A DNA stretch of 26,289 nt from contig DOZO01000068.1 in NCBI GenBank assembly GCA_003517965.1, positions 1 through 26,289 on the forward strand, given 5' to 3'. How positions within the stretch are numbered: position 1 is the first letter of the stretch; every line of letters starts with the position of its first letter. The position numbers and the translations under genes are program-made. The stretch is from Desulfobulbaceae bacterium (GTDB lineage: Bacteria; Desulfobacterota; Desulfobulbia; Desulfobulbales; Desulfurivibrionaceae). Below the pieces are notes generated by a model that saw nothing but the letters and a program-made list of their open reading frames with translations, did not search any database and was not told the DNA's origin. This document shows positions 14,922-22,648 of this stretch, piece after piece.

Positions 14922-16966
14922 TTGCCTTGGATCAAATTGACCAAAAAGCGGCCGTAGTACTTCCAGGGTATCTGGTGCGCAAGGACCTGGTTCGCACCTT
15001 CAGCCGCCAGTTCCCGGTGCCCACCTATGTGGTTGAATTTTTACTGGGCCGCTATTGCGCCAGTATCGACCAGGAAGAGATTGATGAAGGGCTGGCCATT
15101 GTGCAGCGCCAACTTGCTGATCGTACCGTCAAGGCCGGTGAGGAGGAACTGTTCAAGTCCCATGCTCGGGAAAAGGGCGAGGTGAAGATCATCGAGCTAA
15201 TCACCGCCCGTCTGGACGCCAAAACCGACTCCTATCTGGCCACTCTGCCCAGCCTGCGTTTGACCGATGCCCGGATTGAGGCGGAACTGGTCAGTCGCCA
15301 CGAACGGATGCTGACTGGTGGTTTCTATGCCGAGATTACCCTGGATTACGACTCGGTCATTGCCCAGGAGAAGAACGGGCGGCCGTTCGGAGTGAAAGCC
15401 CTGCGCGAAATCCAGCTTTCCAAAAGGGATGTACTGGAGCAGCTTGCCGAGGCGCGCCGGAGTTTTACCACCGTTGAGTGGAAGGATTTTCTGCTTCGGT
15501 CCATCGGAATCGAACCGGCGGGCTTGAGCGAGCGGCAGAAGAACGCCCTCTTTCTGCGGATGGTGCCCTTTGTCGAGCGCAATTACAATCTGGTGGAACT
15601 TGGCCCCCGAGGCACCGGCAAGAGCCATCTTTTTCAGCAGGTTTCACCCTATGCCCACCTGATTTCCGGGGGCAAGGCCACCGTGGCCCGGATGTTCGTC
15701 AACAATAATACCGGCCAGCGCGGTCTGGTCTGCCAGTACGATGTGGTCTGCTTTGATGAGGTTTCCGGAATCTCTTTCGATCAGAAAGACGGCGTCAATA
15801 TCATGAAGGGCTACATGGAATCAGGTGAATTCAGCCGGGGCAAGGAGAGCATCCGCGCCGACGGCAGCATTGTGCTGGTGGGCAACTTTGAAGTCGATGT
15901 CGAGCATCAACAGCGGGTCGGCCATCTCTTCGGCCCCATGCCTCCGGAAATGAAGGACGATACCGCCTTTATGGATAGGATCCACGCCTTTCTTCCGGGC
16001 TGGGATGTGCCCAAGATCAGCAGGGAGTTGCTTACCAACCATTTCGGCCTGGTCAGTGATTTTATTTCCGAATGCTGGCGGCAGCTCCGCAATCAAAGCC
16101 GGGTAAGCCAATTGCAAAACCGAGTTTTCTTCGGCGGGGCACTTTCTGGGCGCGACACCAATGCGGTGAATAAGACGATCAGCGGCTTGCTCAAGTTGAT
16201 ATGTCCAGACAGTGCCAGTGAGGTGGCGGAAGAGGATTTGGAGTGGGCAGTCAGAATCGCCATGGAAGCAAGGCGGCGTGTTAAAGAGCAACAGAAACGT
16301 ATCGGTGCTGCCGAGTTCCGGAATACCCATTTCAGCTATGTCATGGGTGCTGACGGAATCGAGAAATTTGTCTCCACCCCAGAACTACAGAGCGACAACA
16401 GTATCGGTGGTGACCCCCTTGAGCCAGGTCAGGTCTGGAGTATCAGTCCAGGTGGAGGGGAAGAACACCCAGGACTTTACCGCATTGAGATCAACGAAGG
16501 TCCAGGTTCCGGGGTTAAAATCCTCAACAAACCCGTCCCGCCTGCCTTTAAGGAAAGTATGGGCTACGCCGAGCAAAATTTATATGCCCGCTCAATGCAA
16601 TTGGTCGGCGACAAAGATCCGCGTCATCATGAGTTCACCGCCCAACTCCGTGCCTTTGACGCCTCGAAATCAGGAGCTAAGCTGGGGATGGCCTCTCTGG
16701 TAGCTCTATGCACATCCCTTCTGAAAAAAAGCGTACGCGGCGGCCTTATTATCGTCGGAGAAATCAACCTGGGTGGCTCGATCGAGCCAATTCACAACCC
16801 AGTGGCCATTGCTGAAATCGCAGTTGAAAAAGGAGCAACGGCCCTGTTGATGCCAGTTTCCTGCCGTCGCCAGCTGTTTGACCTCACAGATGACATGGCG
16901 ACCAAAATCGATATTCAATTTTATTTGGATGCCAGGGATGCCTTGCTGAAGGCAATAGTGGAGTAA
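14918..16966 (+). CDS. brxL: BREX Lon-like AAA+ protein BrxL
   Basis: This is a 682-residue protein starting in an ATGA overlap with pglZ. Residues 1-200 form the N-terminal DNA-interaction region (LPGYLVRKDLVRTFSRQFPVPTYVVEFLLGRYC near the start). Walker A GPRGTGKS is at 229-236, and Walker B CFDEVSG lies about 50 residues later. The C-terminal region (about 580-670) is a Lon-protease-like fold: GLIIVGEINLGGSIEP and GATALLMP. The Ser and Lys that form the Lon catalytic dyad are not present at the expected positions (SGAKLGM replaces GPSAG, and EPIHNPVAIA replaces the GGxKEK region). It is therefore probably not a protease, in keeping with the known BrxL family. It is the last gene of the BREX operon; no clear terminator follows. 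Confidence 0.9.
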   Translation: MIALDQIDQKAAVVLPGYLVRKDLVRTFSRQFPVPTYVVEFLLGRYCASIDQEEIDEGLAIVQRQLADRTVKAGEEELFKSHAREKGEVKIIELITARLDAKTDSYLATLPSLRLTDARIEAELVSRHERMLTGGFYAEITLDYDSVIAQEKNGRPFGVKALREIQLSKRDVLEQLAEARRSFTTVEWKDFLLRSIGIEPAGLSERQKNALFLRMVPFVERNYNLVELGPRGTGKSHLFQQVSPYAHLISGGKATVARMFVNNNTGQRGLVCQYDVVCFDEVSGISFDQKDGVNIMKGYMESGEFSRGKESIRADGSIVLVGNFEVDVEHQQRVGHLFGPMPPEMKDDTAFMDRIHAFLPGWDVPKISRELLTNHFGLVSDFISECWRQLRNQSRVSQLQNRVFFGGALSGRDTNAVNKTISGLLKLICPDSASEVAEEDLEWAVRIAMEARRRVKEQQKRIGAAEFRNTHFSYVMGADGIEKFVSTPELQSDNSIGGDPLEPGQVWSISPGGGEEHPGLYRIEINEGPGSGVKILNKPVPPAFKESMGYAEQNLYARSMQLVGDKDPRHHEFTAQLRAFDASKSGAKLGMASLVALCTSLLKKSVRGGLIIVGEINLGGSIEPIHNPVAIAEIAVEKGATALLMPVSCRRQLFDLTDDMATKIDIQFYLDARDALLKAIVE

Positions 16967-17442
16967 TTTAGGGTAGAATCCATTTTATGACCAGGCAAGC
17001 TTCAATCAATATCGAATTTCTTTTTCTTCCACTTTTAATCAATCCTTGTGGCCGCTGTTTTGTCACCGTGGTGGGGTGTGTAACGCCGAAGGATCAAGGC
17101 TATGCCATTCATTTTGGATGGCATAGCGATCCAAATCTTCCTGTGCCTCGTCTTGAGACGACCTGGCCGGAAGCTCTTTGGCTATGACCCGCAAGAGAAA
17201 CCCATTCGCTTTTATACGATAACTGGCCCATGCACGCCGACAGGATCCCGTGGCTACCTTAATTGTGAGTCCTTCACAATCTACATATAATTTGCAAGTT
17301 GGCATCGGTTCTTTTTTGATCAAAGTCATGAATTCTCATGAGGTTATAAGTTGCTATGTGGGGTTTCGCGAAAATAGTTTTTTGGACGTCACCTGGATTG
17401 TAACTTCCAATTATAGGTGAGAAAACAGGGTTTACTCGACAA
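16967..17442. other. Junction between BREX operon and the next element
   Basis: This stretch separates the convergent brxL and minus-strand cluster. No strong hairpin plus T-run was found. It contains one plausible minus-strand small ORF (17063-17329) and otherwise AT-rich sequence. The boundary of the defence locus probably lies here. Confidence 0.4.
17063..17329 (-). CDS. Possible small hypothetical protein
   Basis: This is an 88-residue reading, or 80 residues from the ATG at 17305 (MPTCKLYVDCEGL). The start region looks like a strand-turn-strand. The end, SSQDEAQEDLDRYAIQNEW, is a convincing amphipathic helix, more protein-like than a random frame. No good ribosome-binding site is visible, and function is unknown. 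It would be downstream of the minus-strand cluster. Confidence 0.4.
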   Translation of the reverse strand: MTLIKKEPMPTCKLYVDCEGLTIKVATGSCRRAWASYRIKANGFLLRVIAKELPARSSQDEAQEDLDRYAIQNEWHSLDPSALHTPPR

Positions 17443-18081
17443 TTATTTTACCCCCTCAAGCAGCCCTAGATTTTCGAGAGCGTTGTCCAGCTTCCTGATA
17501 TTTTTATGTAGCCGTTGCACCGACCTCATTTTCAAAAGAGCATTATCCCAATCATGCCCTACTGCCGTGATGTCTGGGGTTTCGATGACTTTGGCGACAT
17601 AGGCATTAAGGGCGTTGTCCCAGGTAATACTTAGCGAGGGCTTGGCAAGATCACTCTTCGTGACCCAGATTTTCTTGGGTGATGTTCCGCCGTAAATCTC
17701 AAAATACATTTCCGGAAAATCACGCCTCACTGCTTCATGGGCGTTGCCCAGTTTTTCTTCCGGTATTTCTTTGAGACTTGCCGCTGCTTCAATCGGGTCA
17801 AATTTCCATCCCAGACACCATCGCCCAAACGAATAGCCTTTTTTCTCGAGTTCCTTTGTCAGGCGAGCATCGATATCGTAGGCGCGACCATATTCACTTC
17901 TGGCCATCGTCGGGATTAATTTGGCTTTCCGCAATACACCGTGGACAAAATCAACTCGCCAGTGCCAGAAGACTCTTACAATTTCTATCACGCTCATCCC
18001 GCCCACATACGCGGCGCAAATCTTTTCATGGAAAATAAGCTCCAGATCCTTAGTTTGCATGGAATTAAGTTCCGTAGCCAT
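17443..18081 (-). CDS. Hypothetical protein, fourth gene of recombinase cluster
   Basis: This is a 212-residue protein with a strong ribosome-binding site (GGGGAGG, 7 bases before ATG). The first 60 residues resemble a helix-turn-helix (AAYVGGMSVIEIVRVFWHW ... VLRKAKLIP). The middle has YSFGRWCLGWKFDP, and the C-terminus is a charged helix ending NALENLGLLEGVK. I do not recognise a family. It starts 16 bases after the stop of the preceding gene, so it is probably cotranscribed with the recombinase-like gene. It may bind DNA together with that protein. Confidence 0.65.
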   Translation of the reverse strand: MATELNSMQTKDLELIFHEKICAAYVGGMSVIEIVRVFWHWRVDFVHGVLRKAKLIPTMARSEYGRAYDIDARLTKELEKKGYSFGRWCLGWKFDPIEAAASLKEIPEEKLGNAHEAVRRDFPEMYFEIYGGTSPKKIWVTKSDLAKPSLSITWDNALNAYVAKVIETPDITAVGHDWDNALLKMRSVQRLHKNIRKLDNALENLGLLEGVK

Positions 18082-18097
18082 TAGGTACCTCCCCTTG

Positions 18098-18553
18098 TTA
18101 ACCAGATATCGGTGTCAGTAGATGAATTGCTTTGCCGATGGCAATGTCCAGCATGAGGACCTCTTGGCCATCGAGATACACTTCGTTGATAATCTCATCA
18201 TTTTTCTCAAGGTAAACTTGGAGGAAATTTTTATTGTTTTTTTGCCGGGCTATAAAATAAAGAGAATGTTTCCCGCCGTTGGGATGTTTTTTGGTTAGCC
18301 TTTTTGCAAAATCAATTCTGCTTTTCTCCTTTCCGGAACGCTTCCAATATCCCTGCATAAAATAAATGAGGGAGGATTTTACAAATGAAAGTTCCTGCAG
18401 ATTTCCCATGAGGTGAAGGTCCCAAAATCGAACAGAAATTTTTATCTGGCGCTCAAATCTTGTCCTGCCTCGATTATTCGCATCTTTATAATCGTGACGC
18501 TCCATTTCGACTGTAATTTCAATCCTTATCCCATCTAATTTAAACTCAAGCAT
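18098..18553 (-). CDS. Hypothetical protein, third gene of recombinase cluster
   Basis: This is a 151-residue protein. The ATG at 18553 (MLEFKLDG) is preferred because it overlaps the stop of the upstream gene (ATGCTTGA) with GAGGTGG just before it. Predicted strands alternate (LEFKLDGIRIEITVEMER; NFLQVYLEKNDEIINEVYLDG) around a basic middle (KEKSRIDFAKRLTKKH). The fold and function are unknown. Translational coupling to its neighbours suggests a joint role. Confidence 0.65.
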   Translation of the reverse strand: MLEFKLDGIRIEITVEMERHDYKDANNRGRTRFERQIKISVRFWDLHLMGNLQELSFVKSSLIYFMQGYWKRSGKEKSRIDFAKRLTKKHPNGGKHSLYFIARQKNNKNFLQVYLEKNDEIINEVYLDGQEVLMLDIAIGKAIHLLTPISG

Positions 18554-19040
18554 TCTCTTCCACCTCATGCCACAATTTCATCAGATAAGAAGGAGACACC
18601 TTGAGTTTTCGGGTTTTGCGCAAATAATCGGCAATAGGTCTGAACCCCATCCCATCTATCTTCAGCTCCTTAATTTCACCCCAATAGGCGAGAATTTTCC
18701 GACGTAAAACTGGTGTGCGGCCACGCTGGAGAAGCTCGGCAGTTTTGGCTCGTCGCAGGTGAGTAAAATCCTCATACTGTTCTTTCTGGGCAACCCGGTA
18801 TCCCTTCCCTTTGATAGTGTCCCAACCAGCCCGGCGGGCAGCCACCACAAAAGCGCAGTACTTGTTGATCTTACCGGACAAGTCTGGACGTTCCTTCTGG
18901 AGCTGAAAAGATTTTTTAACTCCATCCTGAAAAATACCGATGACCTGTTCCTCCGGAAGAGAAGCTACCCAAGACAACAAGCACTTTCTCTCCTTGGCGG
19001 TTAGGCCGGTGATTGGATTTAACAAATCTTCCATAACCAT
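18546..19040 (-). CDS. Hypothetical helix-turn-helix-like protein, second gene of recombinase cluster
   Basis: This is a 164-residue protein starting at ATG 19040 (MVMEDLL), one base after the stop of the recombinase-like gene. The 120 extra residues of the longer frame are a shadow of that gene. The C-terminal GFRPIADYLRKTRKLKVSPSY followed by LMKLW looks like a helix-turn-helix that would bind DNA. The N-terminal half is helical (GLTAKERKCLLSWVASLPEEQ). No named family is recognised. Confidence 0.65.
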   Translation of the reverse strand: MVMEDLLNPITGLTAKERKCLLSWVASLPEEQVIGIFQDGVKKSFQLQKERPDLSGKINKYCAFVVAARRAGWDTIKGKGYRVAQKEQYEDFTHLRRAKTAELLQRGRTPVLRRKILAYWGEIKELKIDGMGFRPIADYLRKTRKLKVSPSYLMKLWHEVEENA

Positions 19041-19041
19041 T

Positions 19042-20010
19042 TCATCCCCCGGTATATGCCATGGTTTCCTGCATCCGAAAATGCGAGATCTCCAGCGAGG
19101 TCTGCTGCAAGGCCTGCTCATGGGACAATCCATGGCTAATACATTCAAGATAGCGCTCCTGAGCAAAGTTATGCTTGAGAGCATGGCTGCCACGACCTGG
19201 CACATACTGCCCCGTTTCTCGCGCTGCTCGGTTGACCGCCTCCACATAGGCTTGATAATCACTCTCCATCTGGCCATGAGTCTGTATGTATCTCTCCAGC
19301 CGCCTGTATGTTTCCGGAGAAACGAAATGTGCCGTCTCCTTGCCCCCTTTCTCTCTGGCAGCGACGATACCCACCAATTTGCCGGTGACGGGATCATTAA
19401 CAATGCCGCGTAACCCTTTTTCTGTGAGGGGATTCTTCATTCTGCAATTACTGGGCGCGCCAACCCCCTCCGCCCGCAGGCCACCTTCATATTGCAGAGA
19501 GGCCTGTAATTGGTGTGTCTGATCGGCAATACTTTCGATAAGCCGGATTGGATCCGGATATGCTCGGTTACCGAAAACCTTGCTTGATTTTCGTAGCTGG
19601 GCCTTACTCCGGGCATAAAATTCCATGCACAGATTTTCAGTTTCCAAGGGGACTACATCAAGACCATGTTCCTCTATGTAATAATTAATCGCGTATTGGA
19701 ATTTGCCCATCGCCGAGAGCAGAGTTTCCATGGTCTGGCGGGATCTTTTCTTCAAGATATAGTGATCAAGTTTTTCTAAGAGATACGCATCCATGTCCTC
19801 GGTCACCCCGACTGTGTCCAGCAAGCTGATGCGCCCTTTCTCCTGCATGTACTGCACAAAACGGTGGGCTTCATATCTATAAACCTTCCAGGAACCACAA
19901 GAGCGTATCCCAAAAGGACTCTGTACTTTAGCCTGGCGGAATGTCCGTATTCCTTGAAATACAGCTTCAGCCTGCGAATGCAACGATCGTGGCCATCTGT
20001 GATATTCCAT
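19042..20010 (-). CDS. Tyrosine recombinase-like protein with altered active site
   Basis: This is a 322-residue protein with TAGGAGA before its ATG. The N-terminal half (about 40-160) resembles a SAM-like core-binding domain. The catalytic half shows R179 (GGLRAEG), a Lys turn near 221-224 (REKGGKE), box II H276-A-L-K279-H280, H310 (ISHF) and the candidate nucleophile Y319 (MAYTG). The normally invariant second Arg of HxxR is Lys here, and the chain stops three residues after the Tyr. It may be a divergent family with K in box II, or an inactive DNA-binding relative. It leads a four-gene cluster of otherwise unrecognised proteins. An integrase is more typically adjacent to an attachment site, which this is not. 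Confidence 0.65.
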   Translation of the reverse strand: MEYHRWPRSLHSQAEAVFQGIRTFRQAKVQSPFGIRSCGSWKVYRYEAHRFVQYMQEKGRISLLDTVGVTEDMDAYLLEKLDHYILKKRSRQTMETLLSAMGKFQYAINYYIEEHGLDVVPLETENLCMEFYARSKAQLRKSSKVFGNRAYPDPIRLIESIADQTHQLQASLQYEGGLRAEGVGAPSNCRMKNPLTEKGLRGIVNDPVTGKLVGIVAAREKGGKETAHFVSPETYRRLERYIQTHGQMESDYQAYVEAVNRAARETGQYVPGRGSHALKHNFAQERYLECISHGLSHEQALQQTSLEISHFRMQETMAYTGG

Positions 20011-20507
20011 AACGTTCTCCTAACCTTTACGGCCCACAACGAGTTGAGATGACATGCTCTTTTTATGACATCTCCATGCCGAGCGGTAGCAGCTCCGCTC
20101 ATATAGAGCCTCTACATATTATGTGTACTGAGCACCGAGGCTCCATATCGCATTCAGCACACAGGCCCAAAATTTCCGAATCGGTTAATGCCTTACCAGG
20201 GCATCAAAACTCAGGGGTATAATTCCTGGTCCATTAAAAATAACCGGTTACAGATACGATCACGCAAGGGGGTGCCATTAACCTCGGGGTGAAAGAGCTA
20301 AATCTTCGGTTTGCCAGTCCCATTGGTGGTGTGTGGTGGGTCGGTCAACAAGGACACAACGCACTCAAGCGCACCGGTAGCAACGCTACATAAAAAATCT
20401 TATATTCTATTTATTAACTGTTTTGTTTTGTTTACTAAATAGGCTCAACATACTGAAAGAAAAGGATTTTTTCTTATTTCAAGATTCTCTCAGATTGCCT
20501 ATTGTGT
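20011..20507. other. Long intergenic region with dyads and AT-rich tract
   Basis: There is no convincing gene in this stretch. It contains an imperfect dyad, GAGATG (20046-20051) and CATCTC (20069-20074), with repeated ATGACAT words, just upstream of the recombinase-like gene and possibly its operator. A small ATGCC/GGCAT hairpin lies near 20190-20206. An AT-rich tract runs from about 20395 to 20480, including a weak A/T-only stem (AGAAAA/TTTTCT). An element origin or promoter region is possible but unproven. Confidence 0.35.
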
Positions 20508-21167
20508 TCATTTTTGACCAGAAAATCGTGCCCAATATTCTTCAGTATCTGCGGCAGACTCAAATGCAGCGAATCGTGCTTCAACAGTAACAATAGGTGC
20601 CGGTTGCCCATTTAATTGCCGCTGCCACCGCAATAATTGCGCACGGCGTTCTGGGAGCAACCGTCCTCCTTCCAAGACTATTGCCTTGCGAACTGCAGAA
20701 CGGAAATTCAGAGATTTCTCCTTATTACGACAATCAAAATGTACTGCGGCATGAATATACTCTTCCACTTCTTGGTCGTCCGTTTTGGAGGTGGTGGGTA
20801 ATTGATTTAGGGTATTGGGGAATATGGGTGACAGATTTGTGGGAGGGGGGGTGACATTTTGTCGACTGCCCCTGTCAATTTTCACGGGATGACACTTTGA
20901 CGGGGGTGACAGAATGTCACCTCTTAGCCAATAAACTCTGGATCGACCCGGACGATCCTGCCTTTCGATAAGGCCGTCTTTCTCCAACTCCCTCAGGTGC
21001 CGCTGTGCGGATCTTTCATCCATGCTGCATTTTTTGGCAAGATACCGCACCGAGGGCCAACACCTTCCCTCATCATCTGCAATATCAGCTAGAGCCAAAG
21101 CGACCAGCTTGCGTCCTGCTGAAGGCATAACTGTACTCCAAACAGCCGTCATCAAACGAATTGACAC
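20508..21167 (-). CDS. HTH_36 (replication-initiator-like) DNA-binding protein
   Basis: This is a 219-residue protein. The GTG start at 21167 (MSIRLMTAVW) lies 14 bases after the excisionase-like gene; an in-frame ATG five codons later is an alternative. Residues 18-80 form a winged helix (LVALALADIADDEGRCWPSV ... RSAQRHLRELEKDGLIERQ) of the HTH_36 type, common in phage and plasmid replication proteins. The MTAVW start and the DDEGRCWPS segment are typical of that family. The C-terminal half is variable and charged, with a helix near EGGRLLPERRAQLLRWQRQL. It probably acts in replication or regulation of the local mobile element. Confidence 0.75.
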   Translation of the reverse strand: MSIRLMTAVWSTVMPSAGRKLVALALADIADDEGRCWPSVRYLAKKCSMDERSAQRHLRELEKDGLIERQDRPGRSRVYWLRGDILSPPSKCHPVKIDRGSRQNVTPPPTNLSPIFPNTLNQLPTTSKTDDQEVEEYIHAAVHFDCRNKEKSLNFRSAVRKAIVLEGGRLLPERRAQLLRWQRQLNGQPAPIVTVEARFAAFESAADTEEYWARFSGQK

Positions 21168-21181
21168 TGTACTGTCGCCGC

Positions 21182-21448
21182 CTATGCTTTGGGAGATTTT
21201 CTTGGGCGGCCTGGTTTTCGTTTCTGCCGTTCAGGTAAGAGGCTACCTCCGGCATCTATCCATTCTGCGAGATCATGTAACTTCACTCGAATGGCTCGGC
21301 CTACTCGTATTGCAGGGACTGGACATTGCCCAGCTGTAAGCCAATTGCGCCACGTTTTCGGGGAAAGCCCAGTGATTTTTGAAGCTTGCGATAGGGAAAG
21401 CAATGGCGGATAATCTCCTAACAGCTCAGACATACTCTTATGTTGCAT
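21182..21448 (-). CDS. AlpA/excisionase-like helix-turn-helix protein
   Basis: This is an 88-residue protein. The ATG at 21448 is chosen for its CCAGGAG ribosome-binding site, not the frame opening at 21478. Residues about 15-60 (LLSLSQASKITGLSPKTWRN; GRAIRVKLHDLAEWID) have the MerR-like HTH_17 form of AlpA-type excisionases and element regulators. The tail KRKPGRPRKSPKA is a basic AT-hook-like sequence (GRPRK). It is transcribed with the HTH_36 gene and divergently from the CI-like repressor. Confidence 0.75.
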   Translation of the reverse strand: MQHKSMSELLGDYPPLLSLSQASKITGLSPKTWRNWLTAGQCPVPAIRVGRAIRVKLHDLAEWIDAGGSLLPERQKRKPGRPRKSPKA

Positions 21449-21551
21449 TATTCTACTCCTGGTGTAATAGTCAGACAAACATTACTATTTAATAGCATTA
21501 AGTGTATATACTACACTATAATTTATAAAAGCAAACTTTTTTGGTATTATT
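21449..21551. promoter_or_regulatory. Divergent promoter/operator between excisionase-like and CI-like genes
   Basis: AT-rich DNA contains the dyad AGTGTA-TATAC-TACACT (21501-21517), a good repressor operator candidate. A TATAAT box at 21517-21522 lies 29 bases before the TTG start of the repressor; no clear -35 box is visible. Binding at the dyad could control both directions. Confidence 0.5.
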
Positions 21552-21986
21552 TTGGAAAATTTAGGATCGCGTTTACGTACGATTAGGATTCGCTTGGATA
21601 TTACCCAAGGTGAGATGGCCCAAAAAATTGGATCGTCTGCTACTGCTATTGGACAATATGAGAAAAGCGAAAAAGTCCCCGGAGGGAAAATTCTTGCTGG
21701 CTTGGCCCGCCTTGGCATCAATATTCACTGGCTTATGACCGGTGAGGTTTGCCCTGTTGACAGAAAATTAATGGAGACGATTATCGCTACTGTCGAAGGC
21801 CAATTAATGCGGGATTTACTCGAATTATCTCCCGAGAAAAAAGCCGAATTATTTGTTTTTCTGTATGAGTATTTTGTGAAAGAAGGAGCTGCGGGACTGT
21901 CTGGAGGTGATATTAAGGGAGATATTGCAGAAACGACTTTGCGTCTTATTAAATTTCGCGATGGAGGTAAACATAATGAACTCTAA
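21552..21986 (+). CDS. CI/Cro-family phage-type repressor
   Basis: This is a 144-residue protein read from TTG at 21552; no better start is visible and the ribosome-binding site is weak. The N-terminal HTH_3 domain is clear: LRTIRIRLDITQGEMAQKIG, then AIGQYEKSEKVPGGKILAGL and INIHWLMTGE. The C-terminal 70 residues form a helix (MRDLLELSPEKKAELFVFLYEY) that may dimerise. No peptidase motif is present, so it lacks the RecA-cleaved form. It probably maintains the element and represses the divergent excisionase-like operon. Confidence 0.8.
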   Translation: MENLGSRLRTIRIRLDITQGEMAQKIGSSATAIGQYEKSEKVPGGKILAGLARLGINIHWLMTGEVCPVDRKLMETIIATVEGQLMRDLLELSPEKKAELFVFLYEYFVKEGAAGLSGGDIKGDIAETTLRLIKFRDGGKHNEL

Positions 21987-22251
21987 CAAAATATGTGAAC
22001 TATATAGTCATGCCAAACCTGGTTTCTTTTTTAGTTCAAGAATCCTCGAATTACTGCAGGTCCTTTTTTTCCTGCCGATAATCGCAATAATATTACTGAC
22101 CGGCTGCTTCCCCGACCCCATCACGAATAAGGTGTTCGCTATTTTGTCTATTGTTGGGGCAGTATATTATTTTTTTGGTTTAGTGTTATTATATTTTGTT
22201 GAAAAAAAAATGAGGCTAATTTCCCGTATCTTGCAGTTCATTACAAAGTAA
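21976..22251 (+). CDS. Small two-helix membrane protein
   Basis: This is a 91-residue protein. The ATG at 21976 has GGAGGT eight bases upstream and overlaps the end of the repressor gene by 11 bases. Two hydrophobic segments are visible: residues about 24-43 (LELLQVLFFLPIIAIILLTG) and 51-74 (FAILSIVGAVYYFFGLVLLY). The tail is basic. The function is unknown. Coexpression with the repressor suggests a superinfection-exclusion or toxin-like role, which is inference only. Confidence 0.6.
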   Translation: MNSNKICELYSHAKPGFFFSSRILELLQVLFFLPIIAIILLTGCFPDPITNKVFAILSIVGAVYYFFGLVLLYFVEKKMRLISRILQFITK

Positions 22252-22265
22252 CTTGTCGTTACCTT

Positions 22266-22347
22266 GGGACATGCATGGGACTCCAGGAAAATTGTTTTGA
22301 TTTCCACTTACGGGATCAAAATGGTCTTAATGGGACAAATAAGGGAC
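22266..22347. repeat. Two pairs of GGGAC words at 11-bp spacing
   Basis: GGGAC occurs at 22266, 22277, 22332 and 22343. Each pair is exactly 11 bases apart, about one helical turn, next to an integrase attachment site. They are candidates for arm-type binding sites of a tyrosine integrase. Confidence 0.45.
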
Positions 22348-22387
22348 ACTGCCAGATCAAAAAGGTTCAATTTAGATCGAAACAAAA

Positions 22388-22418
22388 AAATTCAACCAGA
22401 TAATAAATGGTTGAATTT
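22388..22418 (-). terminator. Intrinsic terminator behind the tRNA-Arg fragment
   Basis: Perfect 11-bp arms AAATTCAACCA (22388-22398) and TGGTTGAATTT (22408-22418) enclose a 9-nt loop. On the minus strand the stem runs directly into a T-run. It lies 12 bases past the CCA end of the tRNA fragment, as expected for a tRNA transcription stop. Confidence 0.7.
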
Positions 22419-22430
22419 ACAATGTATTAT

Positions 22431-22480
22431 TGGTGCGCCCGGAGGGATTCGAACCCCCGACACCCGGCTTCGAAGGCCGG
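22431..22480 (-). tRNA. 3' fragment of tRNA-Arg(UCG), attachment-site remnant
   Basis: The minus strand reads an anticodon stem-loop CCGGC-CTTCGAA-GCCGG (anticodon TCG), a variable loop, a T arm with GGTTCGAATCCC-type sequence, the acceptor strand CGGGCGC, A, and an encoded CCA. The D arm and 5' acceptor strand are missing: the sequence beyond 22480 does not pair with the acceptor. The fragment is therefore a tRNA 3' end of the type duplicated by integration, next to a tyrosine integrase. Confidence 0.8.
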
Positions 22481-22648
22481 ACATGGTTATGCGCGTTAAC
22501 CCTATGCAAGGCCAACATTTTCTGTAACTCTCTCGTAATTACAGACAGTTGACTGTTTGTCTTTATTGATATTGTTTTTCCTCTTTTTTCATTCTATTAT
22601 CCCTTGAAGGTTGGATATAGGGTTGGATAAAAAAAGCAGGGAGACAAA

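Larger units (their letters stand above)
22252..22648. other. Integration junction without protein genes
   Basis: Besides the GGGAC repeats, terminator and tRNA fragment listed separately, the right part contains ACAGTTGACTGT (a near palindrome around 22543-22554) and a direct repeat GTTGGATA before the integrase start. These may be further integrase or excisionase sites. The ORF reading 22264-22527 runs through the tRNA fragment and is not a gene. Confidence 0.5.

Noticed and set aside
18546..19403. A 285-residue reading of the second cluster gene
   Set aside because: The first 121 residues are a shadow of the recombinase-like gene; ATG 19040 fits the operon spacing.
22264..22527. 87-residue ORF across the tRNA fragment
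   Set aside because: It reads through the terminator and tRNA sequence (APGGIRTPDTRLRRPD is a familiar tRNA-derived false ORF).
22431..22560. A complete tRNA gene
   Set aside because: No D arm or 5' acceptor strand complementary to CGGGCGC is found upstream of the anticodon stem.
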